A stretch of 64,000 bases of DNA from positions 1 to 64,000 of the forward strand of contig JACDOF010000005.1 of the NCBI GenBank assembly GCA_017656235.1, in the 5' to 3' direction. Position numbers and translations under genes: made by a program. Positions 32,611-43,730 of this stretch are shown here, one piece after another (position 1 is the first letter of the stretch; each line of letters starts with the position of its first letter). Source of the stretch: Brevibacillus sp. GTDB lineage: Bacteria; Bacillota; Bacilli; Brevibacillales; Brevibacillaceae. Under the pieces are notes generated by a model. The model was given only the letters and a program-made list of their open reading frames with translations. It was not told the DNA's origin and did not search any database.

Positions 32611-33168
32611 ATGGGTTTTAACGGACAAGTGATTCTGCCAGCGGCAAAAGATACGCGCGATTTTGAGAAAATCCTGGACAGTTCCTGCGAGTACGGGGTG
32701 TTTCTGGACACGCACATCGGCCAGTTAAAACATCTTTATCAGCTGGCCAAGAAGAGGAACAAAAAAATGTTCCTGCACGCCGACCTGATTCAAGGACTCA
32801 AAAACGATGAGTACGCCACCGAATACCTCTGCCAGGAGGTACAACCGTACGGCATTATTTCCACCAAAACAAGTGTCATTACCAAAGCGAAGCAAAAAGG
32901 CGTCGTAGCCATTCAGCGCGTGTTCCTGCTCGATTCCAATGCATTGAAAAAAAGTTACGCCCTGCTGGAAAAAACCAAACCCGACTTTATTGAAGTGCTG
33001 CCGGGCCTGATGCCGCGCATTATTGCCGAGGTTTGTCAGCAGACCAGAATCCCGGTTTTGGCGGGGGGATTGATTCGCACCGTATCCGATGTGGAGAAGG
33101 CCTTGGCTGCGGGGGCGGCGGCGATTACGACCTCCAATCGGGAGCTGTGGAAGCATTACCTGCCGTAA
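32611..33168 (+). CDS. glpP: Glycerol uptake operon antiterminator, copy 1
   Basis: 185 residues. The TIM-barrel-like GlpP fold is recognised by FNGQVILPAAKDTRDFEKIL, VFLDTHIGQLKHLYQLAKKRNKKMFLHADLIQGLKNDEYATEYL, GIISTKTSVITKAKQKGVVAIQRVFLLDSNALKK, IEVLPGLMPRIIAEV and IPVLAGGLIRTVSDVEKALAAGAAAITTSNRELW. GlpP binds glycerol-3-phosphate and then acts on leader mRNAs of glp genes to prevent termination. It follows hmp by 57 bases with no clear promoter, and precedes glpF with a GlpP-type leader. A paralogue is at 43731. Confidence 0.93.
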   Translation: MGFNGQVILPAAKDTRDFEKILDSSCEYGVFLDTHIGQLKHLYQLAKKRNKKMFLHADLIQGLKNDEYATEYLCQEVQPYGIISTKTSVITKAKQKGVVAIQRVFLLDSNALKKSYALLEKTKPDFIEVLPGLMPRIIAEVCQQTRIPVLAGGLIRTVSDVEKALAAGAAAITTSNRELWKHYLP

Positions 33169-33274
33169 GCGGGATCTTCCCATACGTCATGTGCTTTCTC
33201 CCTCACCTTTGGTTTCTGGCACCTTGGCCTGCGCTTCGTTTTTAAAAAATTCAGATTTTATTTTAAAATCCGTC

Positions 33275-33303
33275 TTGACACCGTTTACATCCTTTAGTAC
33301 CAT
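33275..33303 (+). promoter_or_regulatory. glpF promoter overlapped by a CcpA cre site
   Basis: TTGACA (33275-33280), 17-base spacer, TACCAT (33298-33303). TGACACCGTTTACA (33276-33289) matches TGWNANCGNTNWCA at every defined position and overlaps the -35, as expected for catabolite repression of glycerol uptake. Confidence 0.8.
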
Positions 33304-33327
33304 AATAATCAAGTTAATACACGTGAT

Positions 33328-33393
33328 GGAGAAACGGAGACCCACGCGGAAGATCCTCGGCCCAAGAGGATGCTTTGGTGTGGGTCTCTTTTC
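33328..33393 (+). promoter_or_regulatory. GlpP-type antitermination leader of glpFK
   Basis: GGAGA (33328-33332)-AAC-GGAGA (33336-33340) is a direct repeat. Its second copy merges into the terminator 5' arm GAGACCCAC (33337-33345), which pairs with GTGGGTCTC (33380-33388) followed by TTTTCTT. An inner hairpin ATCCTC/GAGGAT (33353-33358, 33366-33371) sits in the loop. By position and the adjacent glpP this is the GlpP-controlled terminator. Confidence 0.8.
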
Positions 33394-33421
33394 TTATCCA
33401 CAAAACACGGGAGGGAGATGT

Positions 33422-35763
<2,342 letters not shown>

Positions 35764-35805
35764 TCGCGGAATATGGTACACTGGATGCAAGTTCATACGA
35801 TGTCT

Positions 35806-35872
35806 GGAGATCTGGAGAGACCACGCTGCACTATAGCGCCACTATAGTGTCTGTTGTGGTCTCTCTTTTTTT
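35806..35872 (+). promoter_or_regulatory. GlpP-type antitermination leader of glpD1
   Basis: GGAGA (35806-35810)-TCT-GGAGA (35814-35818) is followed by the terminator GAGAGACCAC (35815-35824) / GTGGTCTCTC (35856-35865) and seven T. The loop holds a second perfect hairpin CACTATAG/CTATAGTG (35829-35836, 35842-35849). Same layout as the glpF leader. Confidence 0.8.
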
Positions 35873-35920
35873 ACGTTTCCTTGTACCTGGCCCTACTTCA
35901 CCTTATTTGGAGGGATTGGT

Positions 35921-37615
35921 GTGGCGAACTCTTTTTCCAGCATGCAGCGCAAAATGATCCTGCGGGAAATGGAACGGACGACCTACGATCTGCTGGTCAT
36001 CGGAGGAGGGATTACGGGAGCGGGGATAGCGCTGGATGCGACAACCCGCGGCATGAAGACGGCGCTTGTGGAGATGCAGGATTTTGCGGCCGGCACCTCC
36101 AGCCGCTCGACGAAACTGGTTCACGGCGGACTCCGCTATCTGAAACAGCTGGAGGTGAAAATGGTGGCGGAGGTCGGCCGGGAGCGGGCGATTGTCTATG
36201 AGAATGGTCCGCACGTGACAACGCCGGAATGGATGCTATTGCCGATTTACAAAGGAGGAACGTTTGGCAGGCTCAGTACCTCGATCGGGCTGAAAGTGTA
36301 CGATTTTCTGGCCGCTGTTAAAGGAAGCGAGCGGCGCAAAATGCTGTCCAAACAAGAAACGCTGGCCAAAGAGCCGCTGTTGAAACAAGCGGGATTGATC
36401 GGGGGCGGCTATTACGTGGAGTATCGGACCGACGACGCCCGCCTGACCATCGAGGTGCTGAAAGCGGCAGCAGCCCACGGAGCGGCTGCTGCCAACTATG
36501 CCAAGGTAGAGGGGTTTCTTTACGAGCGGGGGAGGCTGATCGGGGCAGCGGTGGTTGACCAGCTGGACGGGGAGACATACCGCATCCACGCCAGGACGAT
36601 CGTCAACGCTGCCGGACCGTGGGTGGATACCTTGCGGGAATTGGATCAATCAAAGCGAGGCAAGATGCTTCAGCTGTCCAAAGGCATCCATCTGGTGATT
36701 GATCAAGAGCGGTTTCCGCTGAAGCAGGCGATCTACTTCGACACGCCGGACGGCCGGATGGTGTTTGCCATCCCCCGCGACGGGAAAACCTACGTGGGCA
36801 CGACCGACACCTTCTACCACGGCGACATGGCCCGCCCGCGCATGACCGTGGCCGACAGGGACTACCTGATCGATGCGATCCATTTCATGTTTCCGACTGT
36901 GAAGATCACGGCGGCCGACATTGAATCAAGCTGGAGCGGTCTTCGTCCGTTGATCTACGAAGCCGGAAAGAGCGCCTCCGAGATATCGCGAAAAGATGAA
37001 ATCTGGCAGGCCGAATCGGGTTTGATTACAATCGCCGGCGGAAAGCTGACCGGGTACAGAAAGATGGCGGAGACGGTTGTCGATCTGGCTGCACTGCGGC
37101 TGAAACAAGCGGGCCAGGGCCCGTTTGATCCGTGCAAAACCAGGCACCTGCCGATCTCCGGCGGCAATGTGGGCGGCGGCAATCAATTCCCTTCTTTTGT
37201 AGAGAAAACGACCAGAATAGGGGAGGCCGCGGGGCTGACCAGAGCGCAGGCAGAGCGGATTGCACGCCGCTACGGTTCCAATGCGGAGCGCTTGTTTGCG
37301 ATCCTTTCATCTGTCGGCCAAGAAGCGGCGGTCCATGACCTGCCGTTGGATCTTTATGCCATGCTGGAGTATGGATTGAGAGAAGAGATGGTCGTAAAAC
37401 CGATCGATTTCTTGATCAGGCGAACGGGCGCCTTGTTCTTTGACATCCACGCTGTCCGCAGGTGGAAAGAGCCGGTGGTGGACTACATGGCCGGCAGGCT
37501 CCAGTGGACACCGGCACAAACCGAAGCGTACAGAAAAGAGCTGGAGATGCACCTCCATGACGCGGTCATCCCGGCAGAGGAGGAAGATGACGGGGAATGC
37601 CCTGGAACACAGTGA
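35921..37615 (+). CDS. glpD: Aerobic glycerol-3-phosphate dehydrogenase, copy 1
   Basis: 564 residues, GTG start at 35921 with GGAGGGA upstream. FAD-binding Rossmann start [54 protein letters not shown], then [65 protein letters not shown] and [19 protein letters not shown]. Membrane-associated enzyme that oxidises glycerol-3-phosphate to dihydroxyacetone phosphate and passes electrons to quinone. A second copy is at 44485. Confidence 0.96.
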   Translation: MANSFSSMQRKMILREMERTTYDLLVIGGGITGAGIALDATTRGMKTALVEMQDFAAGTSSRSTKLVHGGLRYLKQLEVKMVAEVGRERAIVYENGPHVTTPEWMLLPIYKGGTFGRLSTSIGLKVYDFLAAVKGSERRKMLSKQETLAKEPLLKQAGLIGGGYYVEYRTDDARLTIEVLKAAAAHGAAAANYAKVEGFLYERGRLIGAAVVDQLDGETYRIHARTIVNAAGPWVDTLRELDQSKRGKMLQLSKGIHLVIDQERFPLKQAIYFDTPDGRMVFAIPRDGKTYVGTTDTFYHGDMARPRMTVADRDYLIDAIHFMFPTVKITAADIESSWSGLRPLIYEAGKSASEISRKDEIWQAESGLITIAGGKLTGYRKMAETVVDLAALRLKQAGQGPFDPCKTRHLPISGGNVGGGNQFPSFVEKTTRIGEAAGLTRAQAERIARRYGSNAERLFAILSSVGQEAAVHDLPLDLYAMLEYGLREEMVVKPIDFLIRRTGALFFDIHAVRRWKEPVVDYMAGRLQWTPAQTEAYRKELEMHLHDAVIPAEEEDDGECPGTQ

Positions 37616-37826
37616 AAAGCAGGGCACCTGTGAAGAGGGCCAGATGATGGAGGACGTCCCCTGTGAAGGAGGGGCAGCACCTACACAAGGGGCGTTTGAC
37701 GTTCCAGTCTCCTCATGATACGTTAAAACAAGCAGAAGGGAACAGGCGTAAGTCAGGTCTCCGCCTGTCCGGCTGCGTCGCTGCGGTGTCGTACAGATTA
37801 ACATGGAAAGAAAGGAAGGGGCGCTG
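37616..37826. other. Intergenic region after glpD1
   Basis: About 210 bases with a repeated CCTGTGAAG-AGG-like stretch (37627 and 37669) but no clear terminator, promoter or gene. Confidence 0.4.
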
Positions 37827-38600
37827 ATGCAGCCTTCACTGTTTCTTTGTCACGGGGCACCAACTCTTGCTGTTGAAGAGGGGGCGTATACCGATTTTCT
37901 CCGAGATCTGGGCAAAAGCCTGGGCAGGCCGGAGGCAATCGTTCTGTTCTCGGCCCACTGGGAAAGCCGTGTCCTCTCTCTTACCAGCACCGATCAAACG
38001 TATGAAACGATTTACGATTTCTATGGTTTTCCAAAACAGTTGTACACCATGACGTATCCGGCCAGGGGATCGAAGGAGATCGCCGTACATTTGGAGCGGC
38101 TGTTTTCTGAACAGGGGATTCCTGTCAGGCTGGATGAACAAAGAGGGCTGGACCACGGTGCGTGGGTACTGCTGCACCATTTGTTCCCGAAAGCCGACAT
38201 TCCCGTTGTGGCGGCATCGGTCAACCCCGACCTGCCGCCTGAGGAACACTATCGCATCGGTCAAGCGCTGCGATCGCTGGGGAGAGAAAACATCCTGGTG
38301 ATTGGCAGCGGCGGGATTACCCACAACCTGCGCGAGGTGGACTGGACAGCCGCGGAGCAGGCGGAGTGGGCGGCTGCGTTTGACGACTGGGTTGTCCGGC
38401 ACGTTCAGAACTGGGACCTCGAATCGCTGTTTTCCTACCTGTCGCAGGCACCTTTTGCCCAACGGGCCGTGCCGCGAAGTGAACACTTTGACCCGCTGTT
38501 CATCGCGATGGGGGCTGCTGATGAAAGAAGGGAAGCGCAGCTTCTGCACCGCAGTTATGCATTCGGCACGCTCAGCATGATCGGCTTTCGGTTTGGCTGA
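37827..38600 (+). CDS. DODA-type extradiol ring-cleavage dioxygenase (YgiD-like)
   Basis: 257 residues from ATG 37827, GGAAGGGG upstream; in-frame ATG 37803 lacks a site. Start QPSLFLCHGAPTLAVEEGAYTDFLRDLGKSLGRPEAIVLFSAHWES contains metal ligand His in CHGAP and SAHWE. LDHGAWVLLHHLFPKADIPVV and VIGSGGITHNLREVDW supply the others. Characterised relatives are plant DOPA 4,5-dioxygenase-like enzymes and E. coli YgiD. It stands alone between glpD1 and the importer operon; no catechol pathway genes surround it. Confidence 0.88.
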   Translation: MQPSLFLCHGAPTLAVEEGAYTDFLRDLGKSLGRPEAIVLFSAHWESRVLSLTSTDQTYETIYDFYGFPKQLYTMTYPARGSKEIAVHLERLFSEQGIPVRLDEQRGLDHGAWVLLHHLFPKADIPVVAASVNPDLPPEEHYRIGQALRSLGRENILVIGSGGITHNLREVDWTAAEQAEWAAAFDDWVVRHVQNWDLESLFSYLSQAPFAQRAVPRSEHFDPLFIAMGAADERREAQLLHRSYAFGTLSMIGFRFG

Positions 38601-38709
38601 GCAGCGTGCTGACAAGGAGGTTTTTGTGCGAAGGTACTTGCCTTTAAACAAGTGCCCTGCCGAAATGGCTCAAATGTCTGAAAGTTGCAAGTGTATGCAA
38701 AAAATCCAA

Positions 38710-38739
38710 TTGACAGCAAAAATCATCCTGCGTTATACT
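38710..38739 (+). promoter_or_regulatory. Promoter of the AfuABC-like importer operon
   Basis: TTGACA (38710-38715) and TATACT (38734-38739) with an 18-base spacer. Confidence 0.75.
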
Positions 38740-38783
38740 CTATAAAAAGTTGACCAAACTCCATACGTTATGTACGGTTAGGC

Positions 38784-38859
38784 GGAGAAAATGGAGACGA
38801 CCCTTACCCGTAAACACCTTACCTTCAGGGGAGGCGTGTTTATCGTGGAAGGGTTTTTT
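38784..38859 (+). promoter_or_regulatory. GlpP-like antitermination leader of the importer operon
   Basis: GGAGA (38784-38788)-AAAT-GGAGA (38793-38797) resembles the glpF and glpD leader repeats, with N4 instead of N3. A long imperfect hairpin follows: ACCCTT (38800-38805) pairs with AAGGGT (38849-38854), with further paired blocks inside (TAAACAC/GTGTTTA), ending in six T (38854-38859). The importer genes begin 67 bases later. This is the main evidence for linking the importer to the glycerol regulon. Confidence 0.65.
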
Positions 38860-38925
38860 CATTTTTGCTCCGCGAGGTCAGCTGTCATAAACTATCAAAA
38901 AACATCGCAGGGAGGAGAAAGAAAG

Positions 38926-39996
38926 ATGAAATGGAAAAAGTGGGTCACTGCTGCACTTAGCACTGCCTTGCTGTCAACGGTCGTCTTGTCTGGCTGCTCG
39001 TCTTCCGAGGGGACCGGGGGAGAGAACGGACAAGCAGGAGGAGAAGCGAAGTCGGAAGGGTATGGCGCAATCGCTTTCTACTCTCCGGAGACACCGGACA
39101 TGACCAAAGAAATCGGTCAAAAATTTGAAAAGGCTTTCAGTGGTTCGACCGTCAATGTTCAGTACGGTGGAACGAACGTCATCGTCAACCGCCTGATTGC
39201 AGAAAAGGACAACCCGATGGGGGACGTGTGGTACGGAGGTGGCGGCTTCCTGCCATTTGAATCTGCCAAGTCAAAAGGAATCATCACCTCTTATACACCG
39301 GAGATCGCCAAAGACTGGCCGGTCGTGCAAAACGGCATCCAGATCCGCGACAAGGACTGGAAGTGGATCGGGGCGGAAGTATTTGTCCTCGGCTTCATTT
39401 ACAACACCGACCTGGTGAAACCGGAGGAGCTGCCGAAGAATTGGGATGACCTGCTCGATCCAAAATGGAAAGGAAAAATCCAGATGTCCAATCCGGCTGC
39501 ATCAGGTACGGCTACTCTGACCGTACTGAGCCAGTTGATGAGTCGGGGAGAAGAGCAGGGATGGGAGTATTTCGAGAAACTGGTCGACCAGGTAAGTGCA
39601 CTGCCTGATTCCGGTTCCGCTCCGTCCAAAGCAGTGGCCAAAGGGGAGGCGCACATCGGCATCGCCTTTGACTTCATGGCTTACGAGATGAAGGCAAAAG
39701 GCGAAAAGGTGGACTTCATCGTTCCGGAAAAAACGCCTGTTATCGTCAACCCGGTATCGCTCGTCGCCAATGGTCCCAATCCGGAAGGCGGCAAGGCGCT
39801 GATCGACTACCTGCTTTCCAAGGAAGGACAGCAAACGCTGGCCGACTGGTACCACATCCCGCTCTCCAATGAGGTGGAGTCGAAGACACCGCTTACCCTT
39901 GAAAAAGTGATGCCGCATGCACAGGAACTTGATGTAGAGTGGGTCGTCCAAAACTACGACCGCGTCCGCAACGAATGGCGTCAAAAGTTTCAGTAA
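38926..39996 (+). CDS. ABC transporter substrate-binding lipoprotein, AfuA/Fbp-like family 1
   Basis: 356 residues from ATG 38926 with GGAGGAG upstream. Lipobox LSGC (Cys ~24) and a Gly/Glu linker precede a class F periplasmic-binding fold: IAFYSPETPDMTKEIGQKFEKAF, VQYGGTNVIVNRLIAEKDNPMGDVWYGGGG, VFVLGFIYNTDLVKPEELPKNWDDLLDPKWKGKIQMSNPAASGTA. Relatives bind ferric ion, 2-aminoethylphosphonate or, for AfuA, hexose phosphates. The tyrosine pair used by iron-binding FbpA near the C-terminus is not evident. Genetic context (GlpP-like leader, HAD phosphatase, glpP2, glpD2) argues for a phosphorylated organic ligand such as glycerol-3-phosphate, a glycerophosphodiester or a sugar phosphate. This is inference. 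Confidence 0.85.
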   Translation: MKWKKWVTAALSTALLSTVVLSGCSSSEGTGGENGQAGGEAKSEGYGAIAFYSPETPDMTKEIGQKFEKAFSGSTVNVQYGGTNVIVNRLIAEKDNPMGDVWYGGGGFLPFESAKSKGIITSYTPEIAKDWPVVQNGIQIRDKDWKWIGAEVFVLGFIYNTDLVKPEELPKNWDDLLDPKWKGKIQMSNPAASGTATLTVLSQLMSRGEEQGWEYFEKLVDQVSALPDSGSAPSKAVAKGEAHIGIAFDFMAYEMKAKGEKVDFIVPEKTPVIVNPVSLVANGPNPEGGKALIDYLLSKEGQQTLADWYHIPLSNEVESKTPLTLEKVMPHAQELDVEWVVQNYDRVRNEWRQKFQ

Positions 39997-40009
39997 AGGA
40001 GGTTCTTCC

Positions 40010-41131
40010 GTGGGTTCAGTCAGGATCGAACACCTTAGCAAAGAATTTAACGGCGTGAAAGCACTGGAAGATGTTAACCTGGAGATCCGGGAGGGCGAAT
40101 TTTTCGCCCTTCTCGGCCCTTCGGGGTGTGGGAAGACGACGACGATGCGCTGTGTGGCCGGTTTCGAGAGCCCAACGTCAGGCAGGATTTACATCGGAGA
40201 TCGCGATGTCAGTCATGTTCCGGCCAACCAGCGCAACTGCGGAATGGTTTTTCAGAGTTACGCATTGTTTCCCCATCTGACCGTCTTTGAAAACGTGGCA
40301 TACAGTCTAAACGTCCGCCGCTTTTACCAGGGGGGCTTGGGAACAAAACTGGCTGTACTGGCCAATCTGCTGAACCGCAAGCTCGGCCGTGTTCCCAAAG
40401 AGGTGGAAGCCAAAGTGCGTGATGCCCTTGACCTCGTTGAACTGGGCCACCTTGCCGATCGCCTACCCGGGCAGCTCTCGGGCGGACAGCAGCAGCGTGT
40501 CGCCCTGGCGCGCGCACTGGTGATGGAACCGGCTGTTCTGTTGATGGATGAACCGCTGTCCAATCTGGACAAGAAATTGCGCAACAGCATGCGCGTCACC
40601 ATTCGCGAGATTCAGCAAAAAGTGGGAATTACCACCATCTTCGTCACACACGATCAGGAAGAAGCAATGAGCATGGCCGACCGCGTCGCCGTCATGCACG
40701 GGGGCAAGCTGGTTCAGGTCGACACGCCAACCGCCCTCTACAGCAGGCCGGTATCTTCGTTTGTTGCCGATTTTGTTGGCTCATCCAATATCTTCGACGC
40801 TGCCGTCAAGGAAAGCGGTACAGGAACGGTGTTATTGCTGCAAGGAAACCAGGTGCTGCGATCAGCCTATACCACCAAGAAAAAAGACGTGCAGATCATG
40901 ATCCGGCCGGAAAGCATCCGTTTGTTGACAGAGCGGCAGGAGGCTGAAGGGGATAACATTCTGGAAGGCATCGTACATCTGGCCACTTATTTGGGGCCGA
41001 CGATCCGGTATGACATTCAAGTGGGTGAGTTGATGGTGGAAGTGGACACGACCTTTGACAGCCGTCCGCTTCTGACGGCAGGTACAAGGGTGAGACTGGA
41101 GATTGATCCGGAACGCGTGGTGATTCTATGA
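40010..41131 (+). CDS. ABC transporter ATP-binding protein, AfuC/PotA-like
   Basis: 373 residues, GTG start at 40010 after AAAGGAGG. Walker A GPSGCGKTT, Q-loop MVFQSYALFPHLTVFENVAY, signature LSGGQQQRVALARAL, Walker B VLLMDEPLSNLDKKLR, H-loop FVTHDQEEAMSMAD, then a C-terminal TOBE-type domain (IMIRPESIRLL). Between the Q-loop and signature there is an unusual ~20-residue insertion (RRFYQGGLGTKLAVLANLL region, residues ~103-125). It ends with ATGA overlap into the permease gene. Confidence 0.92.
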   Translation: MGSVRIEHLSKEFNGVKALEDVNLEIREGEFFALLGPSGCGKTTTMRCVAGFESPTSGRIYIGDRDVSHVPANQRNCGMVFQSYALFPHLTVFENVAYSLNVRRFYQGGLGTKLAVLANLLNRKLGRVPKEVEAKVRDALDLVELGHLADRLPGQLSGGQQQRVALARALVMEPAVLLMDEPLSNLDKKLRNSMRVTIREIQQKVGITTIFVTHDQEEAMSMADRVAVMHGGKLVQVDTPTALYSRPVSSFVADFVGSSNIFDAAVKESGTGTVLLLQGNQVLRSAYTTKKKDVQIMIRPESIRLLTERQEAEGDNILEGIVHLATYLGPTIRYDIQVGELMVEVDTTFDSRPLLTAGTRVRLEIDPERVVIL

Positions 41132-42894
41132 GCCGGACACCGCTGCAAGCTTCGCCGTCACAAGCGCCGGCGCCGAAAGCGACCGGGAAAGGCCGCTTGT
41201 CGTTTCAACTGAACGGTTTTACTGTCTTAAAATGGCTTATTTTCTTGTTCTTTTTCACTTTTTTGCTCATACCGCTGTTTTCCATCCTGCTGGTCAGCCT
41301 GACCGGACAGCCGATGAACATCTTTGGCAGCCTGGTCAGTCAAAAGATTCTCAGTTCCACACTGGAGAAGCTGTCCCAGGTTTCGCTTGACGCCTACGCG
41401 TCGCTGTTCAAAGCAGACAGCAACTACTTCACGGCCCTTGTCAACAGCTTGCAGCTGGCGACGGGAGTGGCGGTACTGGTGACGCTGCTCGTCCTGCCCA
41501 TCGCGTATGCGTTTGCGCGGACGACCATGCCGTTTAAGACATTGTTTGCCGCGCTCTGTACCGTTCCGCTGGTCGTACCCACGTTTATTTCGTCGTATGC
41601 GTTTACCTTGATGTTCGGGAAAACCGGTTGGGTCAACCACATTTACCGGGCATTTGGCGGGGAAGGTGTCCTGTTTGATGTTCAGTCGATGCTCGGGATC
41701 GTTCTGGTGCAGGTGTTTTTCTTCTTCCCATATGCCTTGTGGCCGATGGTGGCCGCTTTCAAGATCAGCGACGTGACGCTGGAGGAAGCATCGCAAAATC
41801 TGGGAGCCAGAAGCTGGTACACGTTTCTGCGGGTGACGCTTCCGCTGTCGATGCCGGGGATCGTCTCCAGCATGCTGCTGATCTTCACGGTCAGCTTCTC
41901 CGACTTCGGGACGCCGATCATTCTGGCTCCGAAAGATCTGAACCTGATTGTCGTGGAAGCGTATCGGGAGATTGCCGGTTTCTTCAACTGGGCCGGTTCG
42001 GCAGTCCTCACCGTGGTCATGCTGCTGGTGGCCGGTTTCTTCTTTTGGCTGCAGCGCCTGGTGATACGCGGCAAGGAGTACGGAACGATCTCCGGCAAGC
42101 CGACCAAGCAGAAGCTGAACGATCACAAAGGGGTTGTCACCGTTTTAACCGTATACGCTTTCCTTGTCCTGTTGGTGCCGCTTTTGGCGATTGGATCGGT
42201 CTTCCTTTCTTCGCTGGCGACCACCTGGGGACACCATGCGCTGCCTGACGGCTACACGCTGGAGCACTACAAGACCATCTTCAGCACTTCCTCGAAAAAC
42301 ATCGTGAACAGTTTGATTCTCGCTGCCGGGGCGCTTGTCCTGAGTGTCGTCATCGCCACCTTTGTTTCGTATTTCGTGGTTCGCCGCGGTTCAGGAGGAC
42401 TCGACTTCGTCTCCTCCATTCCCTTGATCGTGCCGGGGATAGCTCTGGGGATTGCGCTGATCCAGACCTTCAATACGGCACCGCTGCATTTGACCGGTAC
42501 GGCGCTGCTCTTGATCATCGCCTACACAATCCGCCGGATGCCGTACATGATCCGCTCGACGATGAGCTCCATGATGGCAATCCGCAAAGACATTGAGGAA
42601 GCGGCGATCAGCCTGGGCGCATCCACGTTGTTTGCAGCCATTACCGTCATTGGACCGCTTCTCCTCCCGGGAATTGCCGCCGGAGCGATCTTGGTTTTCG
42701 TGACCGTGATCAAGGAGACCAGTATCTCCATTCTGATGGCGCCGACCGATTGGGCTCCAATGAGCCTGGCCGTGTTCCAAAACCTGCTCCGTGGTGAATA
42801 TTATACAGCGTCGGCGATGGCGATCCTGATCATCACCATCGTCATCCTGCTCCAATATCTCGCCAAAAAGCTAACCAAAGATCAACTGTACTAG
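41128..42894 (+). CDS. Fused two-domain ABC transporter permease (FbpB/AfuB/ThiP-like)
   Basis: 588 residues with about 12 membrane helices in two homologous halves. Each half has an EAA loop: DVTLEEASQNLGARSWYTFLRVTLPLSMPGIVSS (first) and DIEEAAISLGASTLFAAITVIGPLLLPGIAAG (second). A single fused permease with one ATPase and one class F binding protein is the FbpABC/AfuABC architecture. Start ATG 41128 overlaps the ATPase stop. The basic, proline-rich first 30 residues are cytoplasmic. Confidence 0.92.
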   Translation: MSRTPLQASPSQAPAPKATGKGRLSFQLNGFTVLKWLIFLFFFTFLLIPLFSILLVSLTGQPMNIFGSLVSQKILSSTLEKLSQVSLDAYASLFKADSNYFTALVNSLQLATGVAVLVTLLVLPIAYAFARTTMPFKTLFAALCTVPLVVPTFISSYAFTLMFGKTGWVNHIYRAFGGEGVLFDVQSMLGIVLVQVFFFFPYALWPMVAAFKISDVTLEEASQNLGARSWYTFLRVTLPLSMPGIVSSMLLIFTVSFSDFGTPIILAPKDLNLIVVEAYREIAGFFNWAGSAVLTVVMLLVAGFFFWLQRLVIRGKEYGTISGKPTKQKLNDHKGVVTVLTVYAFLVLLVPLLAIGSVFLSSLATTWGHHALPDGYTLEHYKTIFSTSSKNIVNSLILAAGALVLSVVIATFVSYFVVRRGSGGLDFVSSIPLIVPGIALGIALIQTFNTAPLHLTGTALLLIIAYTIRRMPYMIRSTMSSMMAIRKDIEEAAISLGASTLFAAITVIGPLLLPGIAAGAILVFVTVIKETSISILMAPTDWAPMSLAVFQNLLRGEYYTASAMAILIITIVILLQYLAKKLTKDQLY

Positions 42895-42915
42895 CATGGG
42901 AGTGGAGATTGTACG

Positions 42916-43686
42916 ATGAGAGGGTTTATCTTTGATCTGGACGGCACTGTCTACCTCGGGGAGCAGCTGATTCCCGGGGCGGCAGAGGCGATCCGGACGC
43001 TCAGAGAGCGAGGCGACAAAGTGGTCTTTCTTTCCAACAAACCGATTGCTACCCGTGAGTCATACGCACATAAACTGACCAAGATGGGGATTCCCACCAG
43101 TGTGGATGACGTACTGAATTCCTCGTTGATTGCAGCCAGGTATTTGCAGCAGAAGATCAAACCGGGGGAGCGCGTAATGGTCATCGGCGAACAGCCGATT
43201 CGCGAGGAACTGCGCCGACACGGCATCGCCATGAGCAGCGATCCGCGCGAGGTCGCCTATGTCGTATTGTCCTGGGATCGGCAGTTTACCTATGATAAGC
43301 TGAACGATCTTTATCAAGCGGTGAGCAACGGCGCTGTCGTTATCGCTTCTAACCCGGACCGCACCTGTCCGCTGGAAGACGGACAGGTTCCCGATACGGG
43401 GGCACTGATCGGGGCACTGGAGGGAGCCACCGGCAGACCGGTTGAACTGGTTGTCGGCAAGCCTTCTCCGATTGCAGCGGAAATGGCCGTCCGCCACCTG
43501 GGATTGGACTACACTGATTGCTGCGTGGTAGGGGACAGGTTGGAGACTGACATTAAGATGGGGAACGATACCGGCATGCAATCCGTACTGGTCCTGACCG
43601 GTATCAGCACGCGAGAGATGGCCAGAACCAGTCTCTATCAGCCGAGCTTCATCATCGACAGCATCAAAGAGGTCGTTCACCTTTAA
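42916..43686 (+). CDS. HAD-superfamily phosphatase (NagD/AraL-like, class IIA)
   Basis: 256 residues. HAD motif I FIFDLDGTVYLGEQLIPGA (Asp nucleophile and DGT), motif II VFLSNKP, motif III Lys in VVGKPSP, motif IV VGDRLETDIKMGNDTGM. The C2a cap sequence between motifs is that of the NagD/AraL/p-nitrophenylphosphatase and glycerol-phosphate phosphatase group. It follows the permease by 21 bases and precedes glpP2. A plausible role is dephosphorylating the imported compound or excess glycerol-3-phosphate. The substrate is not determinable from sequence. Confidence 0.88.
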   Translation: MRGFIFDLDGTVYLGEQLIPGAAEAIRTLRERGDKVVFLSNKPIATRESYAHKLTKMGIPTSVDDVLNSSLIAARYLQQKIKPGERVMVIGEQPIREELRRHGIAMSSDPREVAYVVLSWDRQFTYDKLNDLYQAVSNGAVVIASNPDRTCPLEDGQVPDTGALIGALEGATGRPVELVVGKPSPIAAEMAVRHLGLDYTDCCVVGDRLETDIKMGNDTGMQSVLVLTGISTREMARTSLYQPSFIIDSIKEVVHL

Positions 43687-43690
43687 TCAC

Positions 43691-43700
43691 GTGATATAAT
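43691..43700 (+). promoter_or_regulatory. Extended -10 promoter of glpP2
   Basis: TGATATAAT at 43692-43700 is a consensus extended -10; no good -35 is present. It lies 5 bases after the HAD gene and gives glpP2 its own transcript. Confidence 0.55.
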
Positions 43701-43730
43701 AGGGTGACGAACTTCCATGGAGGTATGTCG

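Noticed and set aside
33089-33421. N-terminal extension of glpF
   Set aside because: The extension would be translated through the promoter and leader terminator; ATG 33422 has a good ribosome site and gives the standard GlpF start.
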